DNA of 43,849 bases, taken from NCBI GenBank assembly GCA_028281635.1, contig JANQJM010000053.1:1-43849 (forward strand), in the 5' to 3' direction. Below are positions 17,324 through 27,500 of this stretch, piece after piece. The position numbers were made by a program, and so were the translations under genes. The first letter of the stretch is position 1, and the number at the start of each line of letters is the position of its first letter. Origin of the DNA: Pseudomonadales bacterium. Lineage in GTDB: Bacteria > Pseudomonadota > Gammaproteobacteria > Pseudomonadales > Pseudohongiellaceae. The notes below the pieces were generated by a model that saw only the letters and a program-made list of their open reading frames with translations, did not search any database and was not told the origin of the DNA.

Positions 17324-17367
17324 GGGGTCAGAGTAAAAATACAGTACTGTATTTTTACTCTGACCCC
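17324..17367. repeat. Perfect 44-bp palindrome of the GGGGTCAGAGTA family
   Basis: Two 22-base arms (GGGGTCAGAGTAAAAATACA plus GT, and its exact complement) meet with no spacer at 17345/17346. Compared with the copies at 28650 and 29499, one base differs in each arm (A for T, T for A) in matching positions, so the symmetry is kept. It lies between the sigma-factor block and the permease gene. Confidence 0.95.
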
Positions 17368-17380
17368 ACTTATTTAAGCT

Positions 17381-17420
17381 TGTGCCAATCTGGAACAAAT
17401 TTCTGTTTCAGATTGGTACA
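17381..17420. promoter_or_regulatory. Imperfect inverted repeat upstream of the permease gene, candidate operator
   Basis: TGTGCCAATCTGGAACA at 17381-17397 and TGTTTCAGATTGGTACA at 17404-17420 are inverted copies with two mismatches around a 6-bp centre. It lies 82 bp before the permease ATG and is not followed by a T-tract, so an operator fits better than a terminator. No regulator gene for it is visible. Confidence 0.45.
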
Positions 17421-17502
17421 TCCAGCCGTTATCCAGACCTCAGCCTGCAGTTCTACTTGCAATTCTTTACTGGCATGATCCTTGCGACATTAGACCAGTG
17501 AT

Positions 17503-19959
17503 ATGACAATAGCCTCCGGTTTGGGAGCCTATAGAACGATGCTTGTTAACGACATAAAAATTTCCCTTCGCAGCCTCAGGCGATATTGGACTTACAGCCT
17601 TATCAATATTTTCAGTCTCTCCGCTGCCATGACCTGCTGCCTGCTTATCGGCCTTTATGTCTTCGACGAACTGAGCTTCGATAGCTTTCATCAAAACCAG
17701 GAGCGAGTCTACCGGGTTATCACCAGTTATCAGCGGGGTCAGGATTTGCCTCCACCTGAGTTAAGCGGATTCACTGGCTGGGGATCAGCTGTGGTTGGGC
17801 CAGCACTTCTCGAAGACTACCCGGAAATCTCCCACATGGTGAGAATGTCCGGACGGCATACGATTCTGCTGACGAATGGAGATCAGAGCTATCAGGAAGA
17901 AGAGTATTTCTATGCCGATCCGGAAATCTTCGAGGTTTTCAGTTTTTCCTTACTTCAGGGAGATCCGACCACTGCACTGGTAAATCCTCAGAGTATTGTT
18001 CTGTCTGAAACTGCCGCTCTCCGATATTTTGGTAGTCATGATGTATTAGGCCGGTCTCTTATCTTGAACAATGATTTATCGGTTGAAGTGACCGGTGTCA
18101 TGGCTGGTGTGCCACAAAATTCTCACCTCGCGTTCGACATGTTGATCTCCATGTCTACGGCGGAACAAAACTGGCAGCTTGATTCTGTATTCACATCGTG
18201 GGGCTATTCAGATTTTTTCACCTATGTCATGCTGCAGGAAGGTGCTTCTATCGAGGACCTGCGCTCCAAGATGTCGGCTTTTGCAACTCGCCGAAATACT
18301 CAACTCAGCACCGACGAAAACCTGAGTTACCACGTGCAGTTTGAAGCGCTGGAAGACGTCTATCTTAGCCCGGTAAGTGGATTCGCAGCTGGCCCTCGTG
18401 GGAACGCTATCAATCTGCTGATATTTTCCATTATTGCCGTCTTCATTCTTATTATTGCCTGCGTCAATTTTATGAATCTGGCTACAGCTCGTGCGGTGCA
18501 TAGAGCAAAGGAAGTCGGAATACGCAAATATGTGGGTGCGCAGCGTACCAGCATCATGAAACTTTTCCTGGTGGAGTTTACGATCCTTGCGCTGATCTCC
18601 ATGGTCGTTGCCTATTCTGTGGCCCAGGTTGCGCTACCGCTCTTCAACGCATTAACGGATAAGAACCTGGCGGTTGCAGCCTTGTTCAATCCCGAACTGG
18701 TACTGGCAAGCCTTGTCATGGTGGCGGCAGTGGGCTTTGTGGGAGGTTTATATCCAGCTTTAGTACTGTCGAGTTTCAGGCCAGAGGTTATTCATCGTGG
18801 ACTGTTCAAGAATCTGGTAGGTGGTAAGCGATTGAGGGAGAGTCTCATCGTGTTCCAGTTCGGAGTATCTGTCATGCTGATTGCCTGCACACACATTGTC
18901 TTCTCTCAGCTATCCCATATGCGTATTCAGGAGTTAGGTTTTAATCAGGAGCGAATGCTGGTTCTGGATTTCGGCGGTGATGCGATTGTGCGAGATCAGA
19001 TCGACAGTGTAAAACAGACTTTCTTAAACCATCCCGCAGTTCGCAGTGTAACTGCACCGCGCAGTGTGCCAGGTTCGTTTTTTCCGAGGGCGGGTGGGAC
19101 CATTGAAAACGCCTTCGGGCAAATGCAGGACTACTCCTTCAACGTCTTTGAAATAGACTACGACTTTATTCCCCATTTTGAGATAGAAATGGTGGCTGGG
19201 CGAGCTTATAGACGGGATTTCTCTACAGATTTAATGGAAGCCCTGATTATCAACGAGGCCGCGGCTAGGGAGATTGGCTACCTGAATCCTGCCGATGTCA
19301 TCGGTAAACCGTTTTCCCAATGGGGGCGCGAAGGTCAGATCATTGGTGTTGTCGATGATTTCAACTTTGTTTCCTTACAAAGCGAGGTAGAACCTCTAAC
19401 TCTAAGCCTGTCACCTCTCGCAACCCAAATGCTGGTATTGCGGCTAGATACTGATGACCTAAATCGGACGATTATTGAGTTGAATCAGCTCTGGCAAACG
19501 ACTGCACCCCATCGGCCGTTCCTGATGCATTTCCTCGATGAAGAGTTTGATCGGCAATACGCCACAGAAGCTCAACTCGGTGAACTCTTTAGCTTCTTTG
19601 CCAGTTTGGCGGTGCTTATTGCCTGCACTGGGTTGTTTGGGCTAGCTACCTTCACGATCGCGCAGCGAAGAAAGGAAATCGGCGTGCGAAAAGTACTGGG
19701 AGCAACTGCAGTAAGCATTCTTCGCCTATTGTCAAAGGAGTTTGTCGGGTTGGTAGTGCTTGCTTTCTTAGCGGCTATTCCCCTGGTGTATTTCGCTATG
19801 AATCTTTGGCTAGAGGGTTTCGCTTATCGCATCGAGATCGGCCCAAGTAGTTTCCTGTTGGCGGGAATGGCCACGCTGGTTGTCGCGTTCGCCAGTGTAG
19901 CCTACCAGTCATTACGGGCTTCGGTGTCGAATCCTATCGATTCTATCCGGTTCGAATAG
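17503..19959 (+). CDS. MacB/FtsX-type ABC transporter permease without ATPase
   Basis: An 818-residue permease with duplicated architecture. An N-terminal helix (INIFSLSAAMTCCLLIGLYV, about 30-55) is followed by a large periplasmic MacB_PCD-like domain, then a three-helix FtsX domain (about 300-430; INLLIFSIIAVFILIIACVN). A second periplasmic domain and a second FtsX domain follow (LAVLIACTGLFGLATFTIAQ, RRKEIGVRKVLGATAVSI). This is the two-FtsX, about 800-residue form common in Acidobacteria and Bacteroidetes-like macrolide/lipoprotein export systems. An ATG at 17539 (MLVNDIKISLRSL) matches the family start better than 17503. No ATP-binding subunit is in the window, so it must pair with one encoded elsewhere. 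It is flanked by palindromic-repeat copies on both sides. Confidence 0.9.
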   Translation: MTIASGLGAYRTMLVNDIKISLRSLRRYWTYSLINIFSLSAAMTCCLLIGLYVFDELSFDSFHQNQERVYRVITSYQRGQDLPPPELSGFTGWGSAVVGPALLEDYPEISHMVRMSGRHTILLTNGDQSYQEEEYFYADPEIFEVFSFSLLQGDPTTALVNPQSIVLSETAALRYFGSHDVLGRSLILNNDLSVEVTGVMAGVPQNSHLAFDMLISMSTAEQNWQLDSVFTSWGYSDFFTYVMLQEGASIEDLRSKMSAFATRRNTQLSTDENLSYHVQFEALEDVYLSPVSGFAAGPRGNAINLLIFSIIAVFILIIACVNFMNLATARAVHRAKEVGIRKYVGAQRTSIMKLFLVEFTILALISMVVAYSVAQVALPLFNALTDKNLAVAALFNPELVLASLVMVAAVGFVGGLYPALVLSSFRPEVIHRGLFKNLVGGKRLRESLIVFQFGVSVMLIACTHIVFSQLSHMRIQELGFNQERMLVLDFGGDAIVRDQIDSVKQTFLNHPAVRSVTAPRSVPGSFFPRAGGTIENAFGQMQDYSFNVFEIDYDFIPHFEIEMVAGRAYRRDFSTDLMEALIINEAAAREIGYLNPADVIGKPFSQWGREGQIIGVVDDFNFVSLQSEVEPLTLSLSPLATQMLVLRLDTDDLNRTIIELNQLWQTTAPHRPFLMHFLDEEFDRQYATEAQLGELFSFFASLAVLIACTGLFGLATFTIAQRRKEIGVRKVLGATAVSILRLLSKEFVGLVVLAFLAAIPLVYFAMNLWLEGFAYRIEIGPSSFLLAGMATLVVAFASVAYQSLRASVSNPIDSIRFE

Positions 19960-20014
19960 AGCGCATCGCCACTAATTTGTTGTAGTTCCCGTCCAGCCGT
20001 TGATAGTTCAAGCG

Positions 20015-20030
20015 TTCTGACCCCATTTAT
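20015..20030. repeat. Short fragment of the palindromic repeat
   Basis: TTCTGACCCCATTTAT at 20015-20030 equals the outer end of the right arm plus the AT-rich flank seen at the other copies (CTGACCCCATTTATT at 14287-14301). The rest of the element is gone. It lies 55 bp after the permease stop, marking that side of the cassette. Confidence 0.6.
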
Positions 20031-20075
20031 CAAGAGTGGACACATCCAGCTGCTGCCAGCCGAGCCTATCTTTAC

Positions 20076-20093
20076 GTTTACGTTAACGTAAAC
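20076..20093. promoter_or_regulatory. LiuR-type operator palindrome
   Basis: GTTTACGTTAACGTAAAC is a perfect 18-bp palindrome 42 bp before the ATG of the MerR-type regulator. It matches the known shape of LiuR binding sites in gammaproteobacteria (an ACGTT/AACGT core). It should give autoregulation of liuR and control of liuAB by branched-chain catabolites. Confidence 0.8.
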
Positions 20094-20135
20094 TATACTC
20101 AAAAAGTGTTATCAATCGAGTTTCTAGAGACCACC

Positions 20136-20543
20136 ATGGCTGCAGACAATTACTCCATAAGCGACCTGGCCCGGGAATTTGGGGTCACTACCCGCACCTT
20201 GCGTTTTTACGAGGAAAAGGGGCTGTTGAGTCCGGTCCGCAGCGGTAATTCCCGTGTCTATAGCTGTACGGACCGGGTCAGGCTGAAGCTGATTTTGCGC
20301 GGCAAACGGCTTGGATTCAGCCTGGACGAAAGCCGCGACATCATCACCATGTACGAGCCGACTACTGGCAATCTGCGACAACTCGAATCGCTGCTGGCAA
20401 AAATTCAGGAGAAACGGACTGTGCTGGAGCAGCGCAGAAAAGAAATCGACTCCATGCTTAAAGACCTGCGACAGACCGAGTCGATGTGTCTTGAGGCTTT
20501 GCCTAAACGCAGCCGCAAAGTCGCAGGTAGGACAGGTAGTTAA
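20136..20543 (+). CDS. liuR: MerR-family regulator of leucine degradation
   Basis: 135 residues from the ATG at 20136 (MAADNYSISDLAREFGVTTR). A GTG at 20106 is possible but adds a non-conserved tail. The MerR helix-turn-helix and wing are at residues about 5-75 (TRTLRFYEEKGLLSPVRSG), and a dimerising coiled coil runs to about 125. The C-terminus lacks metal-binding cysteine motifs. It is followed at once by isovaleryl-CoA dehydrogenase and preceded by a LiuR-type palindrome, which identifies it as LiuR, the regulator of leucine/isovalerate use. The liuA gene begins 15 bp downstream. Confidence 0.88.
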   Translation: MAADNYSISDLAREFGVTTRTLRFYEEKGLLSPVRSGNSRVYSCTDRVRLKLILRGKRLGFSLDESRDIITMYEPTTGNLRQLESLLAKIQEKRTVLEQRRKEIDSMLKDLRQTESMCLEALPKRSRKVAGRTGS

Positions 20544-20558
20544 GCGCGGAGGTCTGCC

Positions 20559-21728
20559 ATGCCGCTATCCTATCCCTCATTGCAATTTGATTTTTCGGAC
20601 GAGGTCGCGATGTTGCGCGAGTCCGTCATGCAGTTCTGTCAGCGCGAACTGGCCCCACGCGCCCCGGACATCGATGTGCAAAACGACTTCCCCGCCGATT
20701 TATGGCGAAAATTCGGAGAGCTTGGTGTGCTGGGAATCACCGTAGATGAAGCCTATGGTGGTTCCAATATGGGCTACCTGGCACATGCCGTGGCCATGGA
20801 AGAGATTTCCAGAGCGTCTGCCGCAGTAGGTCTCTCCTATGGTGCCCACTCTAATCTCTGTATCAATCAGATTGCCCGCAACGGTACCGAAGCGCAGAAG
20901 CAAAAGTATTTGCCGCCATTGTGTAGCGGCGAGCAGGTTGGCGCACTAGCCATGTCAGAGTCAGGAGCGGGTTCCGATGTGGTGAGTATGACTCTCAAGG
21001 CAGAGAGTATTGGTGACCATTACCGCCTGAACGGTAGCAAGATGTGGATCACCAATGGCCCGGACGCAAATGTTTTCGTAGTGTACGCCCGCACTGATAG
21101 TGTCGAAGGCTCGCACGGCATAACGGCGTTTATTGTGGAACGCGACACGCCTGGCTTCAGTCAGGCGCAGAAGCTGGACAAGCTTGGCATGCGTGGGTCC
21201 AACACCTGTGAGCTGGTGTTTCAGGACAGCGATGTGCCCAGAGAAAATGTGTTAGGTGGAGCAGAAGAGGGTGTTTCCGTGCTGATGTCCGGTCTGGACT
21301 ACGAGCGAACCATACTGGCGGCGGGTCCGGTGGGCATCATGCAGGCCTGTCTGGATCTGGTGCTGCCTTATGTGCATGAGCGCAAACAGTTTGGTCAGCC
21401 AATCGGAGAGTTTCAGCTTATTCAGGCCAAGCTTGCGGATATGTATGCCAGCCTGAATGCGGCCAGGTCCTATCTGTACAGTGTGGCCACCGCTTGCGAC
21501 CACGGCCGGGTCAGTCGCAAGGACTGTGCAGCACTTATTCTGTTTGTATCCGAGCAGGCAACGCAGATGGCACTGCAGACAATCCAGGCTTTGGGCGGCA
21601 ATGGCTACACCAATGACTATCCGGCCGGGCGTCTGCTGCGGGATGCCAAGCTGTACGAGATTGGAGCCGGCACATCAGAAATTCGTCGCATCCTGGTGGG
21701 TCGTGAACTGTTTCGCGAGTCGGCCTGA
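20559..21728 (+). CDS. liuA: Isovaleryl-CoA dehydrogenase
   Basis: A 389-residue acyl-CoA dehydrogenase that oxidises isovaleryl-CoA to 3-methylcrotonyl-CoA with FAD, passing electrons to ETF. It has the acyl-CoA dehydrogenase signature [14 protein letters not shown] (about residue 130), the WITNGPDA strand, and the C-terminal [20 protein letters not shown] motif. The catalytic glutamate is in [15 protein letters not shown], the position used by isovaleryl-CoA dehydrogenases rather than by short/medium-chain enzymes. A GGAGG ribosome site precedes the ATG. It is in the liuR-liuA-liuB operon, 28 bp before liuB. Confidence 0.93.
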   Translation: MPLSYPSLQFDFSDEVAMLRESVMQFCQRELAPRAPDIDVQNDFPADLWRKFGELGVLGITVDEAYGGSNMGYLAHAVAMEEISRASAAVGLSYGAHSNLCINQIARNGTEAQKQKYLPPLCSGEQVGALAMSESGAGSDVVSMTLKAESIGDHYRLNGSKMWITNGPDANVFVVYARTDSVEGSHGITAFIVERDTPGFSQAQKLDKLGMRGSNTCELVFQDSDVPRENVLGGAEEGVSVLMSGLDYERTILAAGPVGIMQACLDLVLPYVHERKQFGQPIGEFQLIQAKLADMYASLNAARSYLYSVATACDHGRVSRKDCAALILFVSEQATQMALQTIQALGGNGYTNDYPAGRLLRDAKLYEIGAGTSEIRRILVGRELFRESA

Positions 21729-21756
21729 GTAAATCTGAAGCGGAATGTAAATCGTC

Positions 21757-23364
21757 ATGGCACAGATCGTCAGCAAAATTGACAGCAACAGTGATTCCTT
21801 CAAGCGTAACGCCGAAACCATGCAGGCACTCGTTGCAGACCTGCGGCAGAAACTGCATGGCATAAGCCAGGGAGGCTCAGAAGCGGCCCGTGAAAAACAT
21901 CATTCTCGAGGCAAGCTGCTGGTACGCGAGCGCATCGCGGCACTTATTGACGACGATTCAGAGTTCCTGGAGTTTTCCGCGCTGGCTGCCCTGGATGTCT
22001 ACAACGAAGACGTGCCGGCTGCTGCCATCATTACCGGTATCGGCAAGATACATGGAACAGACTGTGTAATCGTGGCCAACGATGCCACGGTAAAAGGCGG
22101 TACTTATTATCCGCTCACGGTGAAGAAACACTTGCGCGCGCAGGCAATCGCGCTGGAAAACAAACTGCCCTGCATCTATCTGGTGGATTCAGGTGGCGCT
22201 AACTTACCGCGTCAGGATGAGGTTTTTCCAGACCGTGAACATTTCGGTCGCATCTTCTATCACCAGGCCAATCTCTCGGCGCAGGCGATTCCGCAGGTTG
22301 CCGTGGTAATGGGTTCCTGCACTGCCGGTGGTGCCTACGTGCCTGCCATGTCGGATGAATGTGTCATGGTGAAGAACCAGGCCACAGTGTTTCTCGGCGG
22401 TCCACCCCTGGTGAAGGCCGCCACGGGGGAGGTGGTTGGAGCCGAGGAACTGGGTGGCGCTGATGTTCACTGCCGCCGTTCCGGTGTGGCGGATCATTAT
22501 GCAGAGGATGATGCACACGCTTTGCAGATTACCCGAGACATCGTCAGCAATTTCAATCGTGAACCGGTGTCTAGCAAGAGCAACGAAGCGTTCGAACCAC
22601 CGGCCTATGATCCACAAGAAATCGAAGGCATCGTGCCGGAGCATAATATGGAATCCTACGATGCGCGGGAAATTATCGCGCGCATTGTCGATGGATCTGA
22701 CTTCGATGAATTCAAGGCACTGTTCGGCAAGACCCTGGTGTGTGGCTTCGCCCGCATCGAAGGGCAGCCTATCGGCATCGTTGCCAACAACGGTATTCTG
22801 TTCAGTGAATCGGCGCAAAAAGGGGCGCATTTCATTCAGCTCTGCGCGCAGCGCAAAATACCGCTGCTTTTCTTGCAGAACATCGTCGGCTTCATGGTGG
22901 GCAAAGCGTTTGAGGAAGGAGGCATCGCCAAACACGGCGCAAAGTTGGTTATGGCTGTGGCCTGCGCCAAGGTACCCAAGTTCACTGTCATCATCGGTGG
23001 TTCCTTCGGTGCTGGCAACTATGGCATGTGCGGTCGCGCTTACGATCCGCGTTTTCTATTTATGTGGCCCAATGCGCGCATCTCGGTGATGGGTGGCGAG
23101 CAGGCGGCCTCGGTGCTGGCCACCATCAAGCGAGACCAGATGGAAGCGAAAAACCAGCCGTGGAGTGAACAAGAGGAACAGGAATACCGGGCACCGATTC
23201 TGGAAACTTACCAGACCCAGGGCCATCCTTATTACGCGTCAGCCAGGCTGTGGGATGATGGCGTCATTGAACCTGCGCAAACCCGCGAGGTGCTCGCACG
23301 CTGTCTGGCTATCAGTCGCAATGCCGAGATCGAAGACACCAACTACGGTGTCTTTCGTATGTAA
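21757..23364 (+). CDS. liuB: Methylcrotonyl-CoA carboxylase carboxyltransferase (beta) subunit
   Basis: A 535-residue biotin-dependent carboxyltransferase. It has the two crotonase-like halves of this family: an N-terminal half with [20 protein letters not shown] and [16 protein letters not shown], and a C-terminal half with [31 protein letters not shown] and [13 protein letters not shown]. These motifs separate it from propionyl-CoA carboxylase subunits. It transfers a carboxyl group from biotin to 3-methylcrotonyl-CoA. Its partner, the biotin carboxylase/carrier subunit LiuD, normally two genes on, is not here; the next gene is on the opposite strand. It must work with a subunit encoded elsewhere. 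Confidence 0.92.
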   Translation: MAQIVSKIDSNSDSFKRNAETMQALVADLRQKLHGISQGGSEAAREKHHSRGKLLVRERIAALIDDDSEFLEFSALAALDVYNEDVPAAAIITGIGKIHGTDCVIVANDATVKGGTYYPLTVKKHLRAQAIALENKLPCIYLVDSGGANLPRQDEVFPDREHFGRIFYHQANLSAQAIPQVAVVMGSCTAGGAYVPAMSDECVMVKNQATVFLGGPPLVKAATGEVVGAEELGGADVHCRRSGVADHYAEDDAHALQITRDIVSNFNREPVSSKSNEAFEPPAYDPQEIEGIVPEHNMESYDAREIIARIVDGSDFDEFKALFGKTLVCGFARIEGQPIGIVANNGILFSESAQKGAHFIQLCAQRKIPLLFLQNIVGFMVGKAFEEGGIAKHGAKLVMAVACAKVPKFTVIIGGSFGAGNYGMCGRAYDPRFLFMWPNARISVMGGEQAASVLATIKRDQMEAKNQPWSEQEEQEYRAPILETYQTQGHPYYASARLWDDGVIEPAQTREVLARCLAISRNAEIEDTNYGVFRM

Positions 23365-23382
23365 GCGCATGTAAGGTCTGGC

Positions 23383-24516
23383 TTACACCGACTGCAATCG
23401 TGGCTTAAGAAATTTCTTTCGCGCCAGCTCGTCGGCGATATGATTGGTAGGTCGATCCTGCAACACACTCTCGGCAAATATCTTCGCCAGGTTGTGGGGG
23501 ATGATTTCCAGGTGTGATTCTATTTTCTCAGTGTCCCTGACCCCGATGCGTTGATAGTAGATATCAATGATGCCTCCGGCATTGATTACATAGTCCGGAA
23601 CATAAAGAATACCTCGCCTGTGCAAGGCTTCGCCCATTTCCTCACTGGCGAGTTGATTGTTTGCCCCACCGGCAACGATGTCGGCCCGGATCGAACTCAC
23701 TGTCTCGGGATTGATTACTGCGCCCAGCGCGCAAGGAGCTAGCACTTCTACCTGGGCGCTTAGAATTTCGTCGACGCTGCAAGTGCTGAGCCCTAAAGTT
23801 TCTACAGCCGACTCGACCCGCTGGACGTTTATGTCGGCGATGAGCACTTCCGCCCCGGCTTGTTTCAGTAAGCGGGCTAAATGCAGTCCCACATTGCCGG
23901 CACCCTGAATGCCCACGGTGATTCCCGGCAGAGAACTGCCGAGGCGAGTGCGCACGGCTTCTTCGATGCCAAGGAAAACGCCGAGCGCAGTGCGCGGTGA
24001 CGGATCACCCTGGTGTTGCTCTGCGGACATGATGCCAGAGACGTGAGGAGTGCGCCGTGCCATCACGGCAATGTCGGCGACCGTGGTGCCTGAATCTTCC
24101 GCAGCCACATAGCACCCCCGCAGTGAATCGATGAACTCGCCCATGGCCAGCAGCAAGCTCTCAGTTTTTTCCCGTGCCGGGTCGGCGATGATCACTGATT
24201 TCCCGCCACCGAAGTTAATCTCCGCCATCGCTGACTTGTAAGTCATGCCGCGCGACAAACGCAGGACGTCGGTCAGTGCTTCGTCAATAGATGGATAGGG
24301 AAAGATGCGGCAGCCACCGGTGGCAACGCCAAGACTGGAATTGTGAATCGCAATGATGGCACGCAATTCTGGCGTATCGCGAATGACAACCTGTTCGTGC
24401 TGGTCGTATTCAGGGTGTGCTTTAAGTTGCATCGTGTTTTTTGCTGCTACCGTATTGTGTTGCGCATTCATTCCTGAATTCATCAAACTGTTCCTGTTAG
24501 TTCTCTCGAGTGACAT
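23383..24516 (-). CDS. Leucine (branched-chain amino acid) dehydrogenase
   Basis: A 377-residue member of the Glu/Leu/Phe/Val dehydrogenase family. The catalytic domain has GVATGGCRIFPYPS and the lysine-bearing MTYKSAMAEINFGGGKSVI. The second domain has the NAD site GITVGIQGAGNVGLHLARLL, and VAGGANNQLA is near the C-terminus. It converts L-leucine (also valine and isoleucine) to the 2-oxoacid with NAD+. The ATG at 24516 is 5 bp after the oxidoreductase stop; an ATG at 24483, with AGGA 8 nt upstream, is an equally good start and gives the more usual length. It forms an operon with the fused 2-oxoacid oxidoreductase, so the product probably feeds that enzyme. Confidence 0.9.
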   Translation of the reverse strand: MSLERTNRNSLMNSGMNAQHNTVAAKNTMQLKAHPEYDQHEQVVIRDTPELRAIIAIHNSSLGVATGGCRIFPYPSIDEALTDVLRLSRGMTYKSAMAEINFGGGKSVIIADPAREKTESLLLAMGEFIDSLRGCYVAAEDSGTTVADIAVMARRTPHVSGIMSAEQHQGDPSPRTALGVFLGIEEAVRTRLGSSLPGITVGIQGAGNVGLHLARLLKQAGAEVLIADINVQRVESAVETLGLSTCSVDEILSAQVEVLAPCALGAVINPETVSSIRADIVAGGANNQLASEEMGEALHRRGILYVPDYVINAGGIIDIYYQRIGVRDTEKIESHLEIIPHNLAKIFAESVLQDRPTNHIADELARKKFLKPRLQSV

Positions 24517-24521
24517 TTTCG

Positions 24522-27500
24522 TTACGCCGCCTTTTCTTCCAGGTTTAGCGCTTGTGGAACCTCACCCAGAAATTTTGGTAGCAAGATTTGTTGGCGTTTG
24601 CGCGCGGCGGCAATTGCATTGGATTTAACAACACCATAGCCGCGAATCTTGTCTGGCAGCGCCACCAGTTCCAGCGCCGTTTCGTAGTTATCTTGATTCA
24701 GCGACGCGATGATTTGATCTAACTGTGTCTCAAATTCTGTGATGAGCTGACGCTCCTCCCGGCGATCGGCCTGGTAGCCGAACAGATCGAATGCGGTTCC
24801 GCGCAGAAAACGCAGACGGGCCAGCCATTTCAGTAAAAGGTTGATGCCGCCGGGGAATCGCCATTTGCGGTGGCGGCCGTTGCTGTCTTTACGGCTGAGA
24901 AACGGCGGCGCCATGTGATAGCTCAGCCGCGCACCGGGTTCGAACTGGGGCTCGATAGCGGCAGCAAACTTGCCATCGCTGTGTAGTCTGGCCACTTCGT
25001 ATTCATCCTTGTAGGCCATGAGCTTATAAAGGGAGCGCGCCGCAGCCATGGTCAATGGCAATTCCGGGTTAAGGCCCAGTAATTTTTCAGCTGCGGCTAG
25101 TTGTTCGACCCGATCTCGGTAGCGTTTGGCATACGCGGTGTTCTGGTAATCTCGCAGGCGTTTGCTGCGGTCATCAATTAGCGACGGTAAATCTGTAATC
25201 GGTTCAAAAGGCGCTGGCAGCTTCGCAGCGGCAGTGACGATATCGGAATGACAAGCAGCGTGCCGACCCCAGGTAAAGGCGTCCAGATTAAAATCTACCG
25301 CCACGTTGTTGAGACGAATAGCATTGCAGATGGCTTCCGCCGACACCGGCACCAATCCGCGCTGATAAGCATAGCCCAGCATGAACATATTGCTGGCGAT
25401 GCTGTCGTTTAACAGACCGACTGCCAGTGCGGTTGCTTTAACGAATTCGGCAGCGCCGGGTTTGGCCTCGGACTCGATTAGCTTCTTCAACGCATCGACT
25501 GGCACTTTCGCATCGGGATTGGCCAAGGTATCGGAGCCCGGCGCCACATAGTTATTAACGATGGCATGGGAGTGCCTGGAATTCAGCTTGACGATGGTTT
25601 CATCGCTAGCCGCTACCATCAGATCACAACCCAATAGCAGATGCGCGTCACCGGCAGCAATGCGCACTGCCTTGATGGCATCCTGGGTTTTACCAATGCG
25701 CACGTGACTGACCACAGCACCAAATTTTTGTGCCAGACCGGTTTGGTTCATGGTGGCGCAGCCCAGTCCTTCGAGATGGGCCGCCATCGCCATGATAGAG
25801 GCAATGGTAAGTACACCAGTGCCACCCACCCCGGTAACGATTACGTTCCACGGCTGATCATCAATCGCTGCGAGCTGCGGCGTCGGCAGTGCAGGCAGAT
25901 TGGCTTGCTGCAATGGGGTGCCGGACTTTTTCAGCTCAGCACCGGTGACCGTAACAAAACTCGGGCAGTACCCGCGCAGGCAACTGTAGTCTTTGTTGCA
26001 GGCGCTCTGATCTATCTGCCGTTTGACCCCCAACTCAGTGTGCAACGGCACCACAGAAAGACAGTTAGACTCATCGTTACAGTCGCCGCAGCCCTCGCAG
26101 ACTTCCGGATTGATCACAACCCGTAGTTGCGGGTCTTCCAATATTCCCTGCTTGCGTCGGCGACGCTTTTCCGCGGCGCAGGTTTGTTCATAGATCAGCA
26201 CGCTGGTACCTGGCACTTCCCGCAAGTCGGTTTCCAGTGTAAGCAGCTCATCGCGGTGATGCAGCGAATAGCCACTGAAGTATTCGATATGTCGATGCTG
26301 GTCAGGATTATCGGAAACCAGGGCAATGCGTTTTACCCCTTCACCACGTAGTTGCTGGATTAGTTGCGCTATGCTGAGCATCCCGTCCAGAGGCTGACCG
26401 CCGGTCATGGCTACCGCATCGTTGTAGAGAATCTTGTAGGTAATGTTGACTCCGGCGGCAAGGGTCTGGCGTATCGCCAGCAAACCGGAATGAAAGTAGG
26501 TACCATCGCCGAGGTTTTGAAAGACATGGGGAGTTTCGGTGAATGGGGCCTGTCCAATCCAGGTTGCCCCTTCGCCACCCATATGAGTAAAGGTCTCCGC
26601 CCGGCGGCTGCCGGTTTCCCAGATGCCCATGTAGTGACAGCCAATACCGCCTAAAGCACGGCTGCCTTCGGGGACACGAGTTGATTGGCTGTGAGGACAG
26701 CCGGAACAGTAGTGCGGTGTGCGTTTGGTCTGCGGACGCGGCGCCGACAGTATCTGTTCCTTGTGTGCATAGAGTTGCAGACGTTTTTCAATAGTGTCGT
26801 CCTCATAGTAGCGGGCAATCCGTTTGGCAATAACCCGGGCGATCATGGCTGGAGTCAGTTCCGACAGGTTGGGCAACAGATCCTGTCCCAACTCGTCGAA
26901 TTCCCCGATCACCCGCGGACGACGTTCCACCGGCCAGTTGTACAATTGACCGGTGAGCTGGTCTTCGATGATGGAACGTTTTTCTTCCACTACCAGTATT
27001 TCTTCCAGACCCTCGGCAAACTCATGAGTACTGCGCGGTTCCAAAGGCCAACTCATGCCAACCTTGAATACCCGTAAGCCAATGTGCGCAGCCTTGGCGT
27101 CGTCGATGCCCAAATCTTCCAGTGCCTGCAGCACATCGAGATAAGCCTTGCCGGTGGTGATGATGCCAAGCCGCGCATGCGGGCTGTTCATGACAACGCG
27201 GTTTAAGTGATTGACTCGCGCAAATTCACGCGCCGCGTAAATCTTGTATTTGTTCAGTCGCCGTTCCTGTTCCAGCGCAGTGTCCGGCCAGCGTGCGTGC
27301 ACACCATCTGCGGGTAATTCGAAATCTTCTGGTATCACGATGCTCACCCGATTGGGATCGATCTCGGCGGAAATAGCCGAATCCATGTTTTCGGTAATCG
27401 CTTTCAACGCCACCCAGGCACCACAGTAACGGGAGAGCTCCCAACCATAGATACCGAGATCCAACACTTCCTGCACATTGGAAGGATTAAGGATTGGCAT

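Noticed and set aside
22204-22935. A 243-codon frame antisense to liuB
   Set aside because: It lies wholly inside a strongly conserved coding gene and has no start signal or family motifs; a by-product of codon bias.
23361-23386. Small inverted repeat (GTAAGC/GCTTAC) between the liuB and leucine dehydrogenase stops
   Set aside because: The stem is only 6 bp with a long loop and no T-run; too weak to call a terminator.
23533-23543. CCTGACCCCGA inside the leucine dehydrogenase gene, resembling the palindromic repeat end
   Set aside because: It lies in conserved coding sequence and lacks the rest of the arm; coincidental.
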